Source of the DNA: Bacteroidales bacterium
Lineage (GTDB): Bacteria > Bacteroidota > Bacteroidia > Bacteroidales > P3
DNA: 64,000 nt
Direction of reading: 5' to 3'
Assembly (NCBI GenBank): GCA_024400565.1
Contig: JAKSMQ010000003.1
Location: forward strand, 1-64,000
Of this stretch, positions 9,411 to 17,957 are shown one piece after another. The position numbers were made by a program, and so were the translations under genes. Positions within the stretch are counted from its first letter, which is position 1, and every line of letters starts with the position of its first letter. The notes below the pieces were generated by a model. The model was not told where the DNA came from. It made no database searches and was given only the letters and a program-made list of their open reading frames with translations.

Positions 9411-11696
9411 ATGTACAAGATTTTACGCAAAGAAAAGCTTACATCCAATGAGCTTTACTTGATGGAAATCCAATCCTCTTGGATTGCACAGTCCGGCAAA
9501 CCCGGTCAGTTCGTAATTGTTATTCCCGAGACTAAGGGTGAACGCGTTCCCCTTACCATCAGCGACATCAACAAAGAGCGTGAAAGCGTTACTATCGTAT
9601 TCCAGGTAGTAGGAGACTCCACCCGCAAGCTCGCTGCTATGAACGAAGGCGAAGAGATCTTCACCATCGTAGGCCCCCTCGGCCGTGCCAGCGAACTGAT
9701 GGAAGTTCCCGTTGAAGAACGTAAGAACCTCCATGTTCTCTTCGTAGCAGGTGGCGTAGGTACCGCTCCTGTTTACCCCCAAGCTAAATGGTGCCATGAG
9801 AACGGTATCGCTTGCGACTGCATCATTGGTGCACGTACCAAAGACCTTCTCTTCTTTGAAGAGCAGATGCGCGCTGTTGTAGACAATCTTTATATTATGA
9901 CCGATGATGGTTCCTATGGCGAGCACGGCCTTGTTACCAACAAGATCGAACAGCTTGTTTCTGTAGAAGGCAAGCAGTACAGCCACTGCGTTGCTATCGG
10001 ACCTATCCCCATGATGAAATTCACCTCTCTCCTCACCAAGAAACTCAACCTCAAGACCATCGTTTCCATGAACTGTATGATGGTAGACGGTACTGGTATG
10101 TGTGGCGCTTGCCGTGTATCAGTAGGCGATAAGGTTAAGTTCACTTGCGTTGACGGTCCTGAGTTCGATGGTCACCTTGTTGACTTCGACGAGGCTGGTC
10201 GCCGTCTTAAGAAACCCGATGAGAGAAAATACCGTATTGCTACCGTTGCTGCTGAAGGCGGTCCCGTTGACCACAAGTGCAACCTCACCGACAAGGTTAT
10301 GGCCGAGATCGCAAATGCTACCAACCGTCAGAAACCCGAAGAGCAGAATCCTAAGGTTCGTGCTACCAACTTCGAAGAGGTTTCCTACGGCTTCACTCCC
10401 GAGCAGGCTGTAGCAGAGGCTAAGCGTTGTCTCAACTGCAAGAAACCTCTCTGCCGTACCAAGTGCCCTGTAAGCATTGATATCCCCGCTTTCATCCACG
10501 CTGTTGCTGAGCAGGATTTCCGTGGTGCTGCTAAGATTATCGCTCAGGACTCCGCTCTTCCCGCAGTATGTGGCCGCGTATGTCCTCAGGAAAACCAGTG
10601 CGAAGGCAAGTGTATCCTCGGTGTTAAGGGTGAGCCCATCGCTATCGGCGCTCTTGAGCGTTTCGTAGCTGACTGGAATCGTGAGAACAAGGATGACAAG
10701 CCCGTTGAGAAGCCCGCTACCAATGGTAAGAAAGTTGCTATTATCGGTTCCGGTCCTACCGGTCTTACCTGCGCAGGCGACCTCGCTAAGATGGGTTATG
10801 AGGTTACTATTTTCGAAGCTCTCCAGCATGCTGGTGGCGTTCTCGTTTACGGTATTCCCGAGTTCCGTCTTCCCAAGCAGAAGGTTGTTGCTCCCGAAAT
10901 CGAGAACCTCAAGAAACTCGGTGTTAAGATCGAAACCAACGTTATCATTGGTAAGAGCGTTACCATCGACGAGCTCTTCGACGTTCATGGCTTCCAGGCT
11001 GTTTACGTAGGTTCCGGTGCTGGTCTTCCCAAGTTCATGGGCAACCCCGGTGAGACTCTCGTAGGCGTTATCTCCGCTAACGAGCTCCTTACCCGTACCA
11101 ACCTTATGCACGGCTACGATGAGGAGTATGCTACTCCTATCGTTCTCGGCAAGAAGGTAGCCGTTATCGGTGGTGGTAACGTAGCTATGGATGCTGCTCG
11201 TACTGCTAAGCGTCTCGGCTCCGATGTTACCGTTGTTTACCGTCGCGACCAGGCTAACATGCCCGCACGTCGTGAAGAGGTACACCACGCTATGGAAGAG
11301 GGTATCGAATTTGCATTCCTTACCAATCCTATCGAATACGTAGGCGATGAGGCTGGTAACGTAGCTGCTATGAAGTGCGTTAAGATGGAACTTGGCGAAC
11401 CCGACGAGAAGGGCCGTCAGAAGACCAGCGTTATCGCAGGCAGCGAGTTCGAGATGCCTATCGACACCGTAGTCGTTGCTCTCGGTACCAACCCCAACCC
11501 CCTCATCAAGAGCACCACTCCCGGTCTTGAGACCGAAAGCTTTGGTGGCTTGAAGATCGACGAGAACACCATGACTACCCGCGAAGGTGTATTCGCTGGT
11601 GGTGATGCAGTTAGCGGAGCTGCTACCGTTATCCTCGCTATGGGTGCCGGTCGTGCTGCTGCTAAGGGTATTCACGAATACCTTCAGAACAAATAA
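9411..11696 (+). CDS. gltA: Fused NfnAB/GltD-like NADPH-dependent flavin oxidoreductase (glutamate synthase type)
   Basis: A 761-residue fusion of two proteins that are separate in many bacteria. Residues 1 to about 280 are a ferredoxin-NADP reductase/DHOD-B-like module, with a [2Fe-2S] cysteine set beginning in NCMMVDGTGMCGACR (first Cys near 222) and a further Cys near 245. Residues from about 290 on are a GltD/NfnB-like module: cysteine clusters CLNCKKPLCRTKC and VCPQENQCEGKC for [4Fe-4S] centres, FAD site IIGSGPTGLTCAGD near 444 and NADPH site VIGGGNVAMDAARTAKR near 585. The family is named either NADPH-dependent glutamate synthase or transhydrogenase/sulfide dehydrogenase. Sequence alone does not decide, and no GltB large subunit is nearby. 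Codon usage is the most biased in the window, implying very high expression. Confidence 0.85.
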   Translation: MYKILRKEKLTSNELYLMEIQSSWIAQSGKPGQFVIVIPETKGERVPLTISDINKERESVTIVFQVVGDSTRKLAAMNEGEEIFTIVGPLGRASELMEVPVEERKNLHVLFVAGGVGTAPVYPQAKWCHENGIACDCIIGARTKDLLFFEEQMRAVVDNLYIMTDDGSYGEHGLVTNKIEQLVSVEGKQYSHCVAIGPIPMMKFTSLLTKKLNLKTIVSMNCMMVDGTGMCGACRVSVGDKVKFTCVDGPEFDGHLVDFDEAGRRLKKPDERKYRIATVAAEGGPVDHKCNLTDKVMAEIANATNRQKPEEQNPKVRATNFEEVSYGFTPEQAVAEAKRCLNCKKPLCRTKCPVSIDIPAFIHAVAEQDFRGAAKIIAQDSALPAVCGRVCPQENQCEGKCILGVKGEPIAIGALERFVADWNRENKDDKPVEKPATNGKKVAIIGSGPTGLTCAGDLAKMGYEVTIFEALQHAGGVLVYGIPEFRLPKQKVVAPEIENLKKLGVKIETNVIIGKSVTIDELFDVHGFQAVYVGSGAGLPKFMGNPGETLVGVISANELLTRTNLMHGYDEEYATPIVLGKKVAVIGGGNVAMDAARTAKRLGSDVTVVYRRDQANMPARREEVHHAMEEGIEFAFLTNPIEYVGDEAGNVAAMKCVKMELGEPDEKGRQKTSVIAGSEFEMPIDTVVVALGTNPNPLIKSTTPGLETESFGGLKIDENTMTTREGVFAGGDAVSGAATVILAMGAGRAAAKGIHEYLQNK

Positions 11697-11730
11697 TCTA
11701 TATGGAGCAATCTATTAGATAATAGATAGA

Positions 11731-11767
11731 GCCGCATTCTCCTGAGCGAGAGTGCGGCCTTCTTTTA
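11731..11767 (+). terminator. Terminator of gltA
   Basis: An 11-bp stem GCCGCATTCTC / GAGAGTGCGGC (one G-T pair), loop CTGAGC, is followed by CTTCTTTTATTC, 34 bp after the gltA stop. Confidence 0.8.
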
Positions 11768-11802
11768 TTCGGAGAAAGCATTTTGACCTTTATCCTTTTT
11801 CT

Positions 11803-12336
11803 ATGCCCAAGAAAAGCTTAACGCAGCCAAGATGGGAGTACAAAGTGGACAACTTGACCCGATGCCTGTCTGTGATGAATTTATTGATAACGATAATCAC
11901 AATTGTCTGCACGGTAGGGTATCTGATTGTGTTGCCTGGCGAAATACCGATGGTTATGAAATATCATCGTGATTTAGTGATGGTATCAAAGTTCCGTATT
12001 CTCTTTTGGCCGGCATTCTCTGTTGGAGCGACGTTTGTCAATCTTATGGCTGTTTCTCAAAAACGACGAGCCTTCAGGAATTATTCACAATTTGCTTCAA
12101 CCATAGACGAAAATCCCAGCTATCCTACACCAAGGGGTGTAAGGTTCGCTAATCAAAGCCTGGCGTTATTGTGCCTATGGTTTAATCTGTTTTCCATAAA
12201 CGGATTGATTTGGAATACTCACATGGAATCTCGCCAATACTTTGTCCTGGTGTCTTTTTTACTTATAGTTGCTCTTATACTTTTTGCTATCATTTCTCCT
12301 CTATATTACAAGAAAAATAGTAAGTCCCAAGAATAA
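11803..12336 (+). CDS. Small four-helix membrane protein, DUF1648-like
   Basis: A 177-residue integral membrane protein with four predicted helices (about residues 30-48, 65-85, 118-136 and 150-170). The LPGEIPM segment after the first helix followed by a charged KYHRDL stretch resembles the DUF1648 pattern of SdpI-like proteins; this is a loose resemblance. The ATG at 11803 is preferred because the longer frame starts with a GTG at 11752 inside the gltA terminator. A DUF4834 gene follows after 59 bp. Function unknown. Confidence 0.65.
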   Translation: MPKKSLTQPRWEYKVDNLTRCLSVMNLLITIITIVCTVGYLIVLPGEIPMVMKYHRDLVMVSKFRILFWPAFSVGATFVNLMAVSQKRRAFRNYSQFASTIDENPSYPTPRGVRFANQSLALLCLWFNLFSINGLIWNTHMESRQYFVLVSFLLIVALILFAIISPLYYKKNSKSQE

Positions 12337-12395
12337 AACCACAATATTTAATAAAGGATATTCTACTTCATCATATTCATTACTTCTTTCTTAAT

Positions 12396-12623
12396 ATGCA
12401 ATCTCTTGTCAATTTGCTAATCATCATCTGCCTGCTTTATGTGCTTTATCGTGTAGTGGGACAGTATATCCTTCCCATAATCACTCGCAGACGTCTGGAT
12501 CGTTACAAACGTAAGTTCTTTGAAGAGAATCCTCATATAGATGAAATGCAGTATGAACGAAAGAAGCAGAACGACGAAGAGAACGCTCCCCTTTGGGGAA
12601 AACGTCGTAATTATAGAATCTGA
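12396..12623 (+). CDS. DUF4834-type small membrane-anchored protein
   Basis: A 75-residue protein with one N-terminal transmembrane helix (about residues 4-28) and a strongly charged, Arg/Lys/Glu-rich cytoplasmic tail ending GKRRNYRI. Size and layout fit the DUF4834 proteins of Bacteroidales, which have no known function. A short hairpin, CTGAGG / CCTCAG, overlaps the stop codon and is followed by TTTGATT. Confidence 0.7.
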   Translation: MQSLVNLLIIICLLYVLYRVVGQYILPIITRRRLDRYKRKFFEENPHIDEMQYERKKQNDEENAPLWGKRRNYRI

Positions 12624-12685
12624 GGTGTTCCTTTCCTCAGTTTGATTCCCGACTACTTATCTGGTATTTAGCAAATATTATCGGT

Positions 12686-12712
12686 GAGCAATATAGTATT
12701 GCTCGATTTTTT
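12686..12712 (+). terminator. Strong terminator after DUF4834 gene
   Basis: A perfect 8-bp stem GAGCAATA / TATTGCTC with a 3-nt loop (TAG) is followed by GATTTTTTAT. Confidence 0.8.
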
Positions 12713-12722
12713 ATATTCTAGA

Positions 12723-12772
12723 TTTGACACCAATACGGTGTCGAATGGGTGTCTATCAACCCATTCGATCAA
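12723..12772. other. Two back-to-back hairpins in a convergent spacer
   Basis: GACACC/GGTGTC (loop AATAC) is followed at once by CGAATGGGT/ACCCATTCG (loop GTCTATCA). They lie between the plus-strand terminator at 12686 and the end of the minus-strand transporter gene. No T run follows on either strand. They may stabilise 3' ends or separate the convergent units. Confidence 0.55.
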
Positions 12773-12885
12773 GATAATAAGTCTTATGCACTACGACCAA
12801 TAATTCTTTGTAATAGGATAAAGAGATACCTATCAGAAAGTTGTGCTAAGGTGAGAAGGTAATCCTTCTTAGGAATAATCAGTTA

Positions 12886-14496
12886 TTAGAATCCGGGAAG
12901 TGTAATAAATAGGGTGGGGAGGATGAGCAGGAATCCAATAAGTATTAATGCAACAAGAGGTTTCCACGCCCATTTAAGCCAAGTTCCATAGGGAATTCGG
13001 GCAATGCCCAAACAACCGATAAGTACACCACTTGTAGGGGTAAGCATATTAGTAAATCCGTCACCAAACTGGAATGCTAGCACAGTCGTTTGGCGAGAAA
13101 CATTAATAAGGTCGGCAAACTGAGCCATAATTGGCATAGTAAGTGCTGCTTTAGCACTTCCGCTTGGCATTATGACATTGAGAAACGTCTGGAAAGTGTA
13201 CATAACTCCTACAGAAGCAATTTCTCCAGTCTTGGCCAATGATTTAGTCAAACCGTAAAGGATAGTGTCGATTACATGTCCATCTCGCATGATGAAGATG
13301 ATGCCGCTGGCTAATCCTACAACAAGGGCTGCACTCATGATATCCTTGCAGCCGGCAAGGAATAATTTAGCCAAAGAGTCTGCACTCTGTTTGTCAGCAA
13401 TGCCACTCAACAATCCCATTGCAAGGAAGAGAGAAGCAATCTCTAGAACATACCACCCATATCCCAATACTCCAACTACAAGAAATGCAATAGTGAATAA
13501 AAGAAGGTCGAGGATAAAGAAATGAACGCTCTTGCGAAGGGCAATGAAGCCTGTTATTACAAAAAGTGCCGATAGAATGGGAATAATGCTTAATGAGGTA
13601 CTATTGCTACCGATGGTGATTGAAGTAGAAGGATACTGAATAGAGAGATATCCCAATACAACTGCAATGGCAGCGTATACGATCCATGCTATTCTGGGTG
13701 TGTAGTATTCAACAGGAGTCTGTTGTTGCTCTTCAGCACGTTCGCGCCAATAGGAGTCAAGTTTATATACGGGAGATTTCTCGGGGGATTTTTTGACTTT
13801 CCTGGCGTATAGAAGTACAAAGATGATGGCAATAGTAGTGAGGATCAACCAGCATAACAGTCTGTACTCAAGTCCCGAAAAAATTGGTAGTTCAGCAATA
13901 CCTTGGGCAATTCCGATGGTAAATGGGTTAAGAATAGCACCAGCAAATCCAACGTGGGCAGCAACATAGCACATACATAAACCCACAATAGAATCATATC
14001 CCATTGAGATAGCTAAAGGAATGAATACAACTACAAAGGCAATTGTTTCCTCACTCATACCAAATACTGCACCGAAGATACTGAACATTATCATAACCAA
14101 GGTAATGATGATATTCTCAACGCCTATCTTCTGAAAGAATTTGAACCTGTTGAGTTTCTTGACCTTATTGAGGAATGCATATACTCCTACATCTATTGAG
14201 TGGCTATTGTTAAGAATCCAAAAGGCTCCTCCCACCATCAGAATAAATATAATGATGTCGGCCTTGTCGCAGAAACCATTAAATAGCGCCGAGAATATCT
14301 GCCAGGTTTGAGGACTGCTTTCGACCCTATGAAATGAATCGCTCCGCACTACTTCTCGTGTACCCATAGTACCATCAGCATTTTGCACAGCGATAGTCTC
14401 TCTTACAAATTCTCCGCCAGGAATAAACCAAGTTAGTGAAGCGGCAATAAGGATAAGAAAGAAAACTATTGTAAATGTATGCGGAATCTTTTTCAT
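12886..14496 (-). CDS. YfcC-family membrane transporter
   Basis: A 536-residue, very hydrophobic protein with about 12 membrane helices of the YfcC/DcuC (ion transporter superfamily) group, which carry C4-dicarboxylates, basic amino acids or short-chain acids. The N-terminus (KKIPHTFTIVFFLI, then WFIPGGEF) and the MPSGSAKAALTMPIMA and TPTSGVLIGCLGIARIPYGTW segments are typical of YfcC proteins. The ATG at 14496 is chosen; the longer frame begins with GTG at 14544 inside the terminator hairpin of purC. The substrate cannot be told from sequence. Confidence 0.8.
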   Translation of the reverse strand: MKKIPHTFTIVFFLILIAASLTWFIPGGEFVRETIAVQNADGTMGTREVVRSDSFHRVESSPQTWQIFSALFNGFCDKADIIIFILMVGGAFWILNNSHSIDVGVYAFLNKVKKLNRFKFFQKIGVENIIITLVMIMFSIFGAVFGMSEETIAFVVVFIPLAISMGYDSIVGLCMCYVAAHVGFAGAILNPFTIGIAQGIAELPIFSGLEYRLLCWLILTTIAIIFVLLYARKVKKSPEKSPVYKLDSYWRERAEEQQQTPVEYYTPRIAWIVYAAIAVVLGYLSIQYPSTSITIGSNSTSLSIIPILSALFVITGFIALRKSVHFFILDLLLFTIAFLVVGVLGYGWYVLEIASLFLAMGLLSGIADKQSADSLAKLFLAGCKDIMSAALVVGLASGIIFIMRDGHVIDTILYGLTKSLAKTGEIASVGVMYTFQTFLNVIMPSGSAKAALTMPIMAQFADLINVSRQTTVLAFQFGDGFTNMLTPTSGVLIGCLGIARIPYGTWLKWAWKPLVALILIGFLLILPTLFITLPGF

Positions 14497-14530
14497 TTCT
14501 GGATTATTGATATTGAAGGGAAAGAAGTAT

Positions 14531-14571
14531 AAAAAACTGCGCACTCAAATGGTTGGGATACGCAGTTTTTT
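14531..14571 (-). terminator. Terminator of purC
   Basis: An 11-bp stem AAAAAACTGCG / CGCAGTTTTTT with a 19-nt loop lies just downstream of the purC stop on the minus strand. The A/T ends make it potentially bidirectional. Confidence 0.75.
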
Positions 14572-14608
14572 GTTATTATCTGTAATATGAATAAATACAG
14601 ATGTTAGA

Positions 14609-15556
14609 TTAGTTATTTGCTAACCATGCGCTAACATTCTTCTCAATACGAGCAGCAACATCGGTACAATCCTCACATTTCTGGAACTTCTCACCGGTAA
14701 TGTGTTCGTACAGTTCAATGTAGCGTTCGGTAATGGAGTTGACAATTTCATCGGTCATTTCAGGAACCTGCTGTCCCTCTTTGCCCTGGAAACCATTCTC
14801 CATGAGCCATTCGCGTACAAATTCTTTGCTGAGCTGACGCTGACGCTCGCCTTTGGCCTGACGTTCTTCGTAGCCTTCTGCATAGAAATAGCGGCTGGAG
14901 TCAGGAGTATGAATTTCGTCAATCAGATAGATCTTACCGTCGCGCTTGCCAAATTCGTATTTGGTGTCTACAAGGATAAGACCCTGTGCTGCTGCAATCT
15001 CGGTTCCTCTCTGGAACAGAGCAAGAGCATACTTCTCAAGTTGTTCGTAGTCTTCTTTTGCTACAAGACCGGTTCTGATGATCTCTTCTTTGGAGATATT
15101 CTCATCATGGCCTTCATCTGCTTTGGTGGTAGGAGTTACGATAGGAGTGGGGAACTTCTGGTTCTCGATCATACCTTCGGGCAACTGAACACCACAGAGA
15201 GTGCGGGCACCTGCTTTGTATTCGCGCCATGCACTGCCTGCAAGATATCCGCGAACAATCATCTCAACGCGAAAACCTTCACACTTCAGACCTACAGTAA
15301 CCATAGGGTCAGGAGTAGCAAGCTTCCAGTTGGGAACAATATCCTGGGTTGCATCAAGAAATTTGGCTGCAATCTGGTTCAATACCTGTCCTTTGTAGGG
15401 AATACCTTTAGGCAAGACTACGTCGAAAGCAGAAATACGGTCACTTACTACCATGGCCATATACTTGTCGTCAATATTGTAAACGTCACGAACCTTACCT
15501 ACATAAAGGCTCTTCTGCTTGGGAAACTGGAAATTGGTTTTTACTACTGCGTTCAT
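14609..15556 (-). CDS. purC: Phosphoribosylaminoimidazole-succinocarboxamide (SAICAR) synthase
   Basis: A 315-residue enzyme that joins CAIR and aspartate with ATP in purine synthesis; cytosolic. The N-terminus has the SAICAR synthetase glycine-rich ATP motif (YVGKVRDVY), followed by [21 protein letters not shown], then [13 protein letters not shown]. The C-terminal half has LVDTKYEFG and [15 protein letters not shown]. The length is the long, single-domain type found in Bacteroidales and yeast rather than the 240-residue type. No other pur gene is nearby. The gene has its own terminator. Confidence 0.95.
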   Translation of the reverse strand: MNAVVKTNFQFPKQKSLYVGKVRDVYNIDDKYMAMVVSDRISAFDVVLPKGIPYKGQVLNQIAAKFLDATQDIVPNWKLATPDPMVTVGLKCEGFRVEMIVRGYLAGSAWREYKAGARTLCGVQLPEGMIENQKFPTPIVTPTTKADEGHDENISKEEIIRTGLVAKEDYEQLEKYALALFQRGTEIAAAQGLILVDTKYEFGKRDGKIYLIDEIHTPDSSRYFYAEGYEERQAKGERQRQLSKEFVREWLMENGFQGKEGQQVPEMTDEIVNSITERYIELYEHITGEKFQKCEDCTDVAARIEKNVSAWLANN

Positions 15557-15613
15557 GATAAAAAGATATGAGGTTTTGTAGTTGTTGGTTTTTATAATAT
15601 TGTTTTTGGATGA

Positions 15614-16162
15614 TTATTCTTCATCAAGTTTCATCGCAAAGAAGGTAAAGTTTACCTTTCCGTATGCACGATGTTGCCAGAAGTGAGGATGTTCGCTGAA
15701 ATCATATTCCTTCGGATGCTCCAGAATAAAGATACCGTCTTCGTTTAGAACATTGTGGTCAAATACAAGGTCAGGAAGTTGAGCCAGATCTTCACAGGCA
15801 TAGGGAGGATCTGCAAATACGATATCAAATTTCTTGTATGCACGTTTCAGCAAATCAAAGACGTCAGCCCGGACCACATGAATGTTATTGACACCAAATT
15901 GGTTGGCACAGCTCTTGATAAACTCTGTGCATTGGTTATTGATCTCAATCGACGTTACGTGCTTTGCTCCACGGCTGATGAATTCAAGCGATACTGCTCC
16001 TGTTCCCGCAAAGAGATCCATTACTGTGCATTCTTCATAATCAACATAGTTATTAAGTATGTTGAACAGACTCTCTCTCGCCATATCTGTTGTAGGGCGA
16101 ACGGGAAGATTCTGCGGAGGATTAAGTCTTCTACCTCTCAGGCTGCCTGCAATGATGCGCAT
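15614..16162 (-). CDS. rsmD: 16S rRNA (guanine966-N2)-methyltransferase
   Basis: A 182-residue SAM-dependent methyltransferase. The start MRIIAGSLRGRRL, the SAM-binding MDLFAGTGAVSLEF (near residue 50) and the catalytic FADPPYA (near 116) are the RsmD signature. It modifies G966 of 16S rRNA on the small subunit. It starts 3 bp after the DUF3822 gene stops, so translation of the two is probably coupled, as is common in Bacteroidales. Confidence 0.93.
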   Translation of the reverse strand: MRIIAGSLRGRRLNPPQNLPVRPTTDMARESLFNILNNYVDYEECTVMDLFAGTGAVSLEFISRGAKHVTSIEINNQCTEFIKSCANQFGVNNIHVVRADVFDLLKRAYKKFDIVFADPPYACEDLAQLPDLVFDHNVLNEDGIFILEHPKEYDFSEHPHFWQHRAYGKVNFTFFAMKLDEE

Positions 16163-16165
16163 AGA

Positions 16166-16993
16166 TTATCCGAGGATTGAAGCAATACGATGAGTATGGA
16201 TAGTATACATATCGGGGTTTCCGAACTGCAGAGGACGACCCTTGTAGAGGTTGACCTTAGAGAAGAAACGGCGAGCCTGGGTGAATTGTTCGCGATTGAC
16301 ATCTCCGCACAGCCAAAGTTCCATTTCTGCTTCACCAAGATGCAGTTGACTGGTAAGATTGAGAGCATGATAAACAGCCTCATCAAAATTGGCACAGCTA
16401 TAAGTGTTGCAGAGCTGGAGTTTCTTGTTGCAAAGAACAATAAAATCGCTGATACCATCACGAACCTGAACAAGCAGTATACTCTTAAGGTCGCTTTGAA
16501 GAACAGAATATTCGTTCAAGAGAGCAGCGTATTGGCAGGTAATCTTGATACCAGGGATGGCAATCTTGAATGCCGATACCCATGCATTGTCTGCTGTAAA
16601 GACGATACGGGCCTGAATCTGGTCGTTGTGGTAGTTTAAGACAGACTTTCCGATAGGGATGGGACAGACAGCTGCCAGTGCCATACGGTCATTACCCTCC
16701 TGATAAAGACTGTCAGGAATCCATACGAACTGTTCTGTTTCAACAACCAGGCGTGCACTATGAAATCCAAAAAGAAGGATACTGTTGTCGGCAAACACCT
16801 GCTTCACGATTGCAATGGCTTCAGTCATATTGGGCGAACCCTCAATCTGAAAGTCGCCGAATGTGAGAAACTCATTCTTTGTACTGGTAATGGTAAAAGC
16901 AAATCCATCATTCTTTAATATTATAGAAAGATCTTTCTCAAATGATGGTACTACTTTTTCGGAAGTAATGAATGAACGAGTGGAATAGTTCAT
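16166..16993 (-). CDS. DUF3822 family protein
   Basis: A 275-residue soluble protein of the DUF3822 family, recognised from its overall make-up and from its usual position directly upstream of rsmD (3 bp apart). No signal peptide, membrane helix or catalytic motif is evident. DUF3822 proteins have been thought to share an actin/Hsp70-like fold, but I see no diagnostic phosphate loop. Function unknown; a link with ribosome maturation is an inference from the neighbour only. Confidence 0.72.
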   Translation of the reverse strand: MNYSTRSFITSEKVVPSFEKDLSIILKNDGFAFTITSTKNEFLTFGDFQIEGSPNMTEAIAIVKQVFADNSILLFGFHSARLVVETEQFVWIPDSLYQEGNDRMALAAVCPIPIGKSVLNYHNDQIQARIVFTADNAWVSAFKIAIPGIKITCQYAALLNEYSVLQSDLKSILLVQVRDGISDFIVLCNKKLQLCNTYSCANFDEAVYHALNLTSQLHLGEAEMELWLCGDVNREQFTQARRFFSKVNLYKGRPLQFGNPDMYTIHTHRIASILG

Positions 16994-17040
16994 AAGTATG
17001 GAATACTATAATAATGTATTAAACAGATAATACTCTATCA

Positions 17041-17097
17041 AAAAGAGGCAAGTTTCGGGCAGGCCTACATAGCGTAGTCACCAACTCGAAACTTGTC
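17041..17097 (-). terminator. Terminator of the 233-residue protein gene
   Basis: An 11-bp stem (17047-17057 with 17087-17097, one G-T pair) with an inner CTAC/GTAG helix is followed on the minus strand by TCTTTTT. Confidence 0.75.
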
Positions 17098-17117
17098 AAT
17101 GGGTTTTCGACCAGCGA

Positions 17118-17819
17118 CTACTCGAAGTTACCCTCGGTAACAGCCTGCTCCAAATCGCCAACCTTCCAGCCGGCATACTTGGTGCTTACGCGCTCGATTT
17201 CAGCAATCTTGTTAGCAACGGTCTGTTTGTCGAGGTCTGCAAGAAGGTCTACGAGAGAAACTTTGCATTCAAATACGGGAACGCTGTAACCGCCTTTGTC
17301 AAGAGCACCGGCTTTCAGTTCAAACTCTTTCTTCTCACCCTTAGGATAAGGGATGTAGCGGAGGTCTTTTATTTCCTGATCGGTGAACTCATGGCTAAAA
17401 CCATCAGCATCGGTATAGTTGAGTTTCTTCTGCTCACGGAGCTGAGCGATGGGATTTACGTAAGCCTGCTGAAGGGTGATGTAGCCTTTTCTGATAGCTT
17501 CGCCCTTTTCCATATCGGCGATACTTACGTCGTCAGCTTTAGCTTTCTCGTGGTTTACGATTTCCTGCTTGATAAGAAGGCTGTCTTCGTTGAAAAGACG
17601 GTTGATGAGAGTGTCAAAACTGCCAGTATAGCAACCATAGGTAAGTTTGTACTGGTCCTCAAGTGTACGGATAGCTTTAAGCTTGGTAGCGCAGGCATCG
17701 CGACGGGTATTGAACTCGTCATTAAAGCGCATAGGCTTCATAATACTGTCAAATACCAGATAGCCGAGACCGATAATTACGGCTGCCAAAATGATTTGTA
17801 AGATGGTTTTGAGTTTCAT
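17118..17819 (-). CDS. Conserved hypothetical protein with one N-terminal membrane anchor
   Basis: A 233-residue protein with a single hydrophobic helix (about residues 7-24) followed by a Lys/Glu/Asp-rich body predicted to be largely helical. There is no lipobox and no recognisable domain. The motif RRDACATKLKAIRTLEDQYKL after the anchor recalls the start of pseudopilin-type proteins only loosely. It has its own terminator and a TATATTTG box (17862-17869, minus) upstream, so it is a separate unit. Function unknown. Confidence 0.65.
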   Translation of the reverse strand: MKLKTILQIILAAVIIGLGYLVFDSIMKPMRFNDEFNTRRDACATKLKAIRTLEDQYKLTYGCYTGSFDTLINRLFNEDSLLIKQEIVNHEKAKADDVSIADMEKGEAIRKGYITLQQAYVNPIAQLREQKKLNYTDADGFSHEFTDQEIKDLRYIPYPKGEKKEFELKAGALDKGGYSVPVFECKVSLVDLLADLDKQTVANKIAEIERVSTKYAGWKVGDLEQAVTEGNFE

Positions 17820-17861
17820 TATTAGTAATTTATTTATTATTATTCAATTGTAATGAGATTG

Positions 17862-17869
17862 CAAATATA
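17862..17869 (-). promoter_or_regulatory. Bacteroidota -7 box for the 233-residue protein gene
   Basis: The plus sequence CAAATATA reads TATATTTG on the minus strand, 43 bp before the start codon. No clear TTG is found at the -33 distance. Confidence 0.4.
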
Positions 17870-17957
17870 CATATTTTTTTTGTAATAACAGAAAGTTTTT
17901 TGTTTTTTCTTTCAGTTAAATTCAATCTCAACTTGTGTTCAGGCCGAAATAATGCGA

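Noticed and set aside
10119..11675. 518-codon minus-strand open frame
   Set aside because: It lies antisense to gltA, whose strong codon bias removes stops from the opposite frame; its sequence has low-complexity Leu/Ser/Thr composition.
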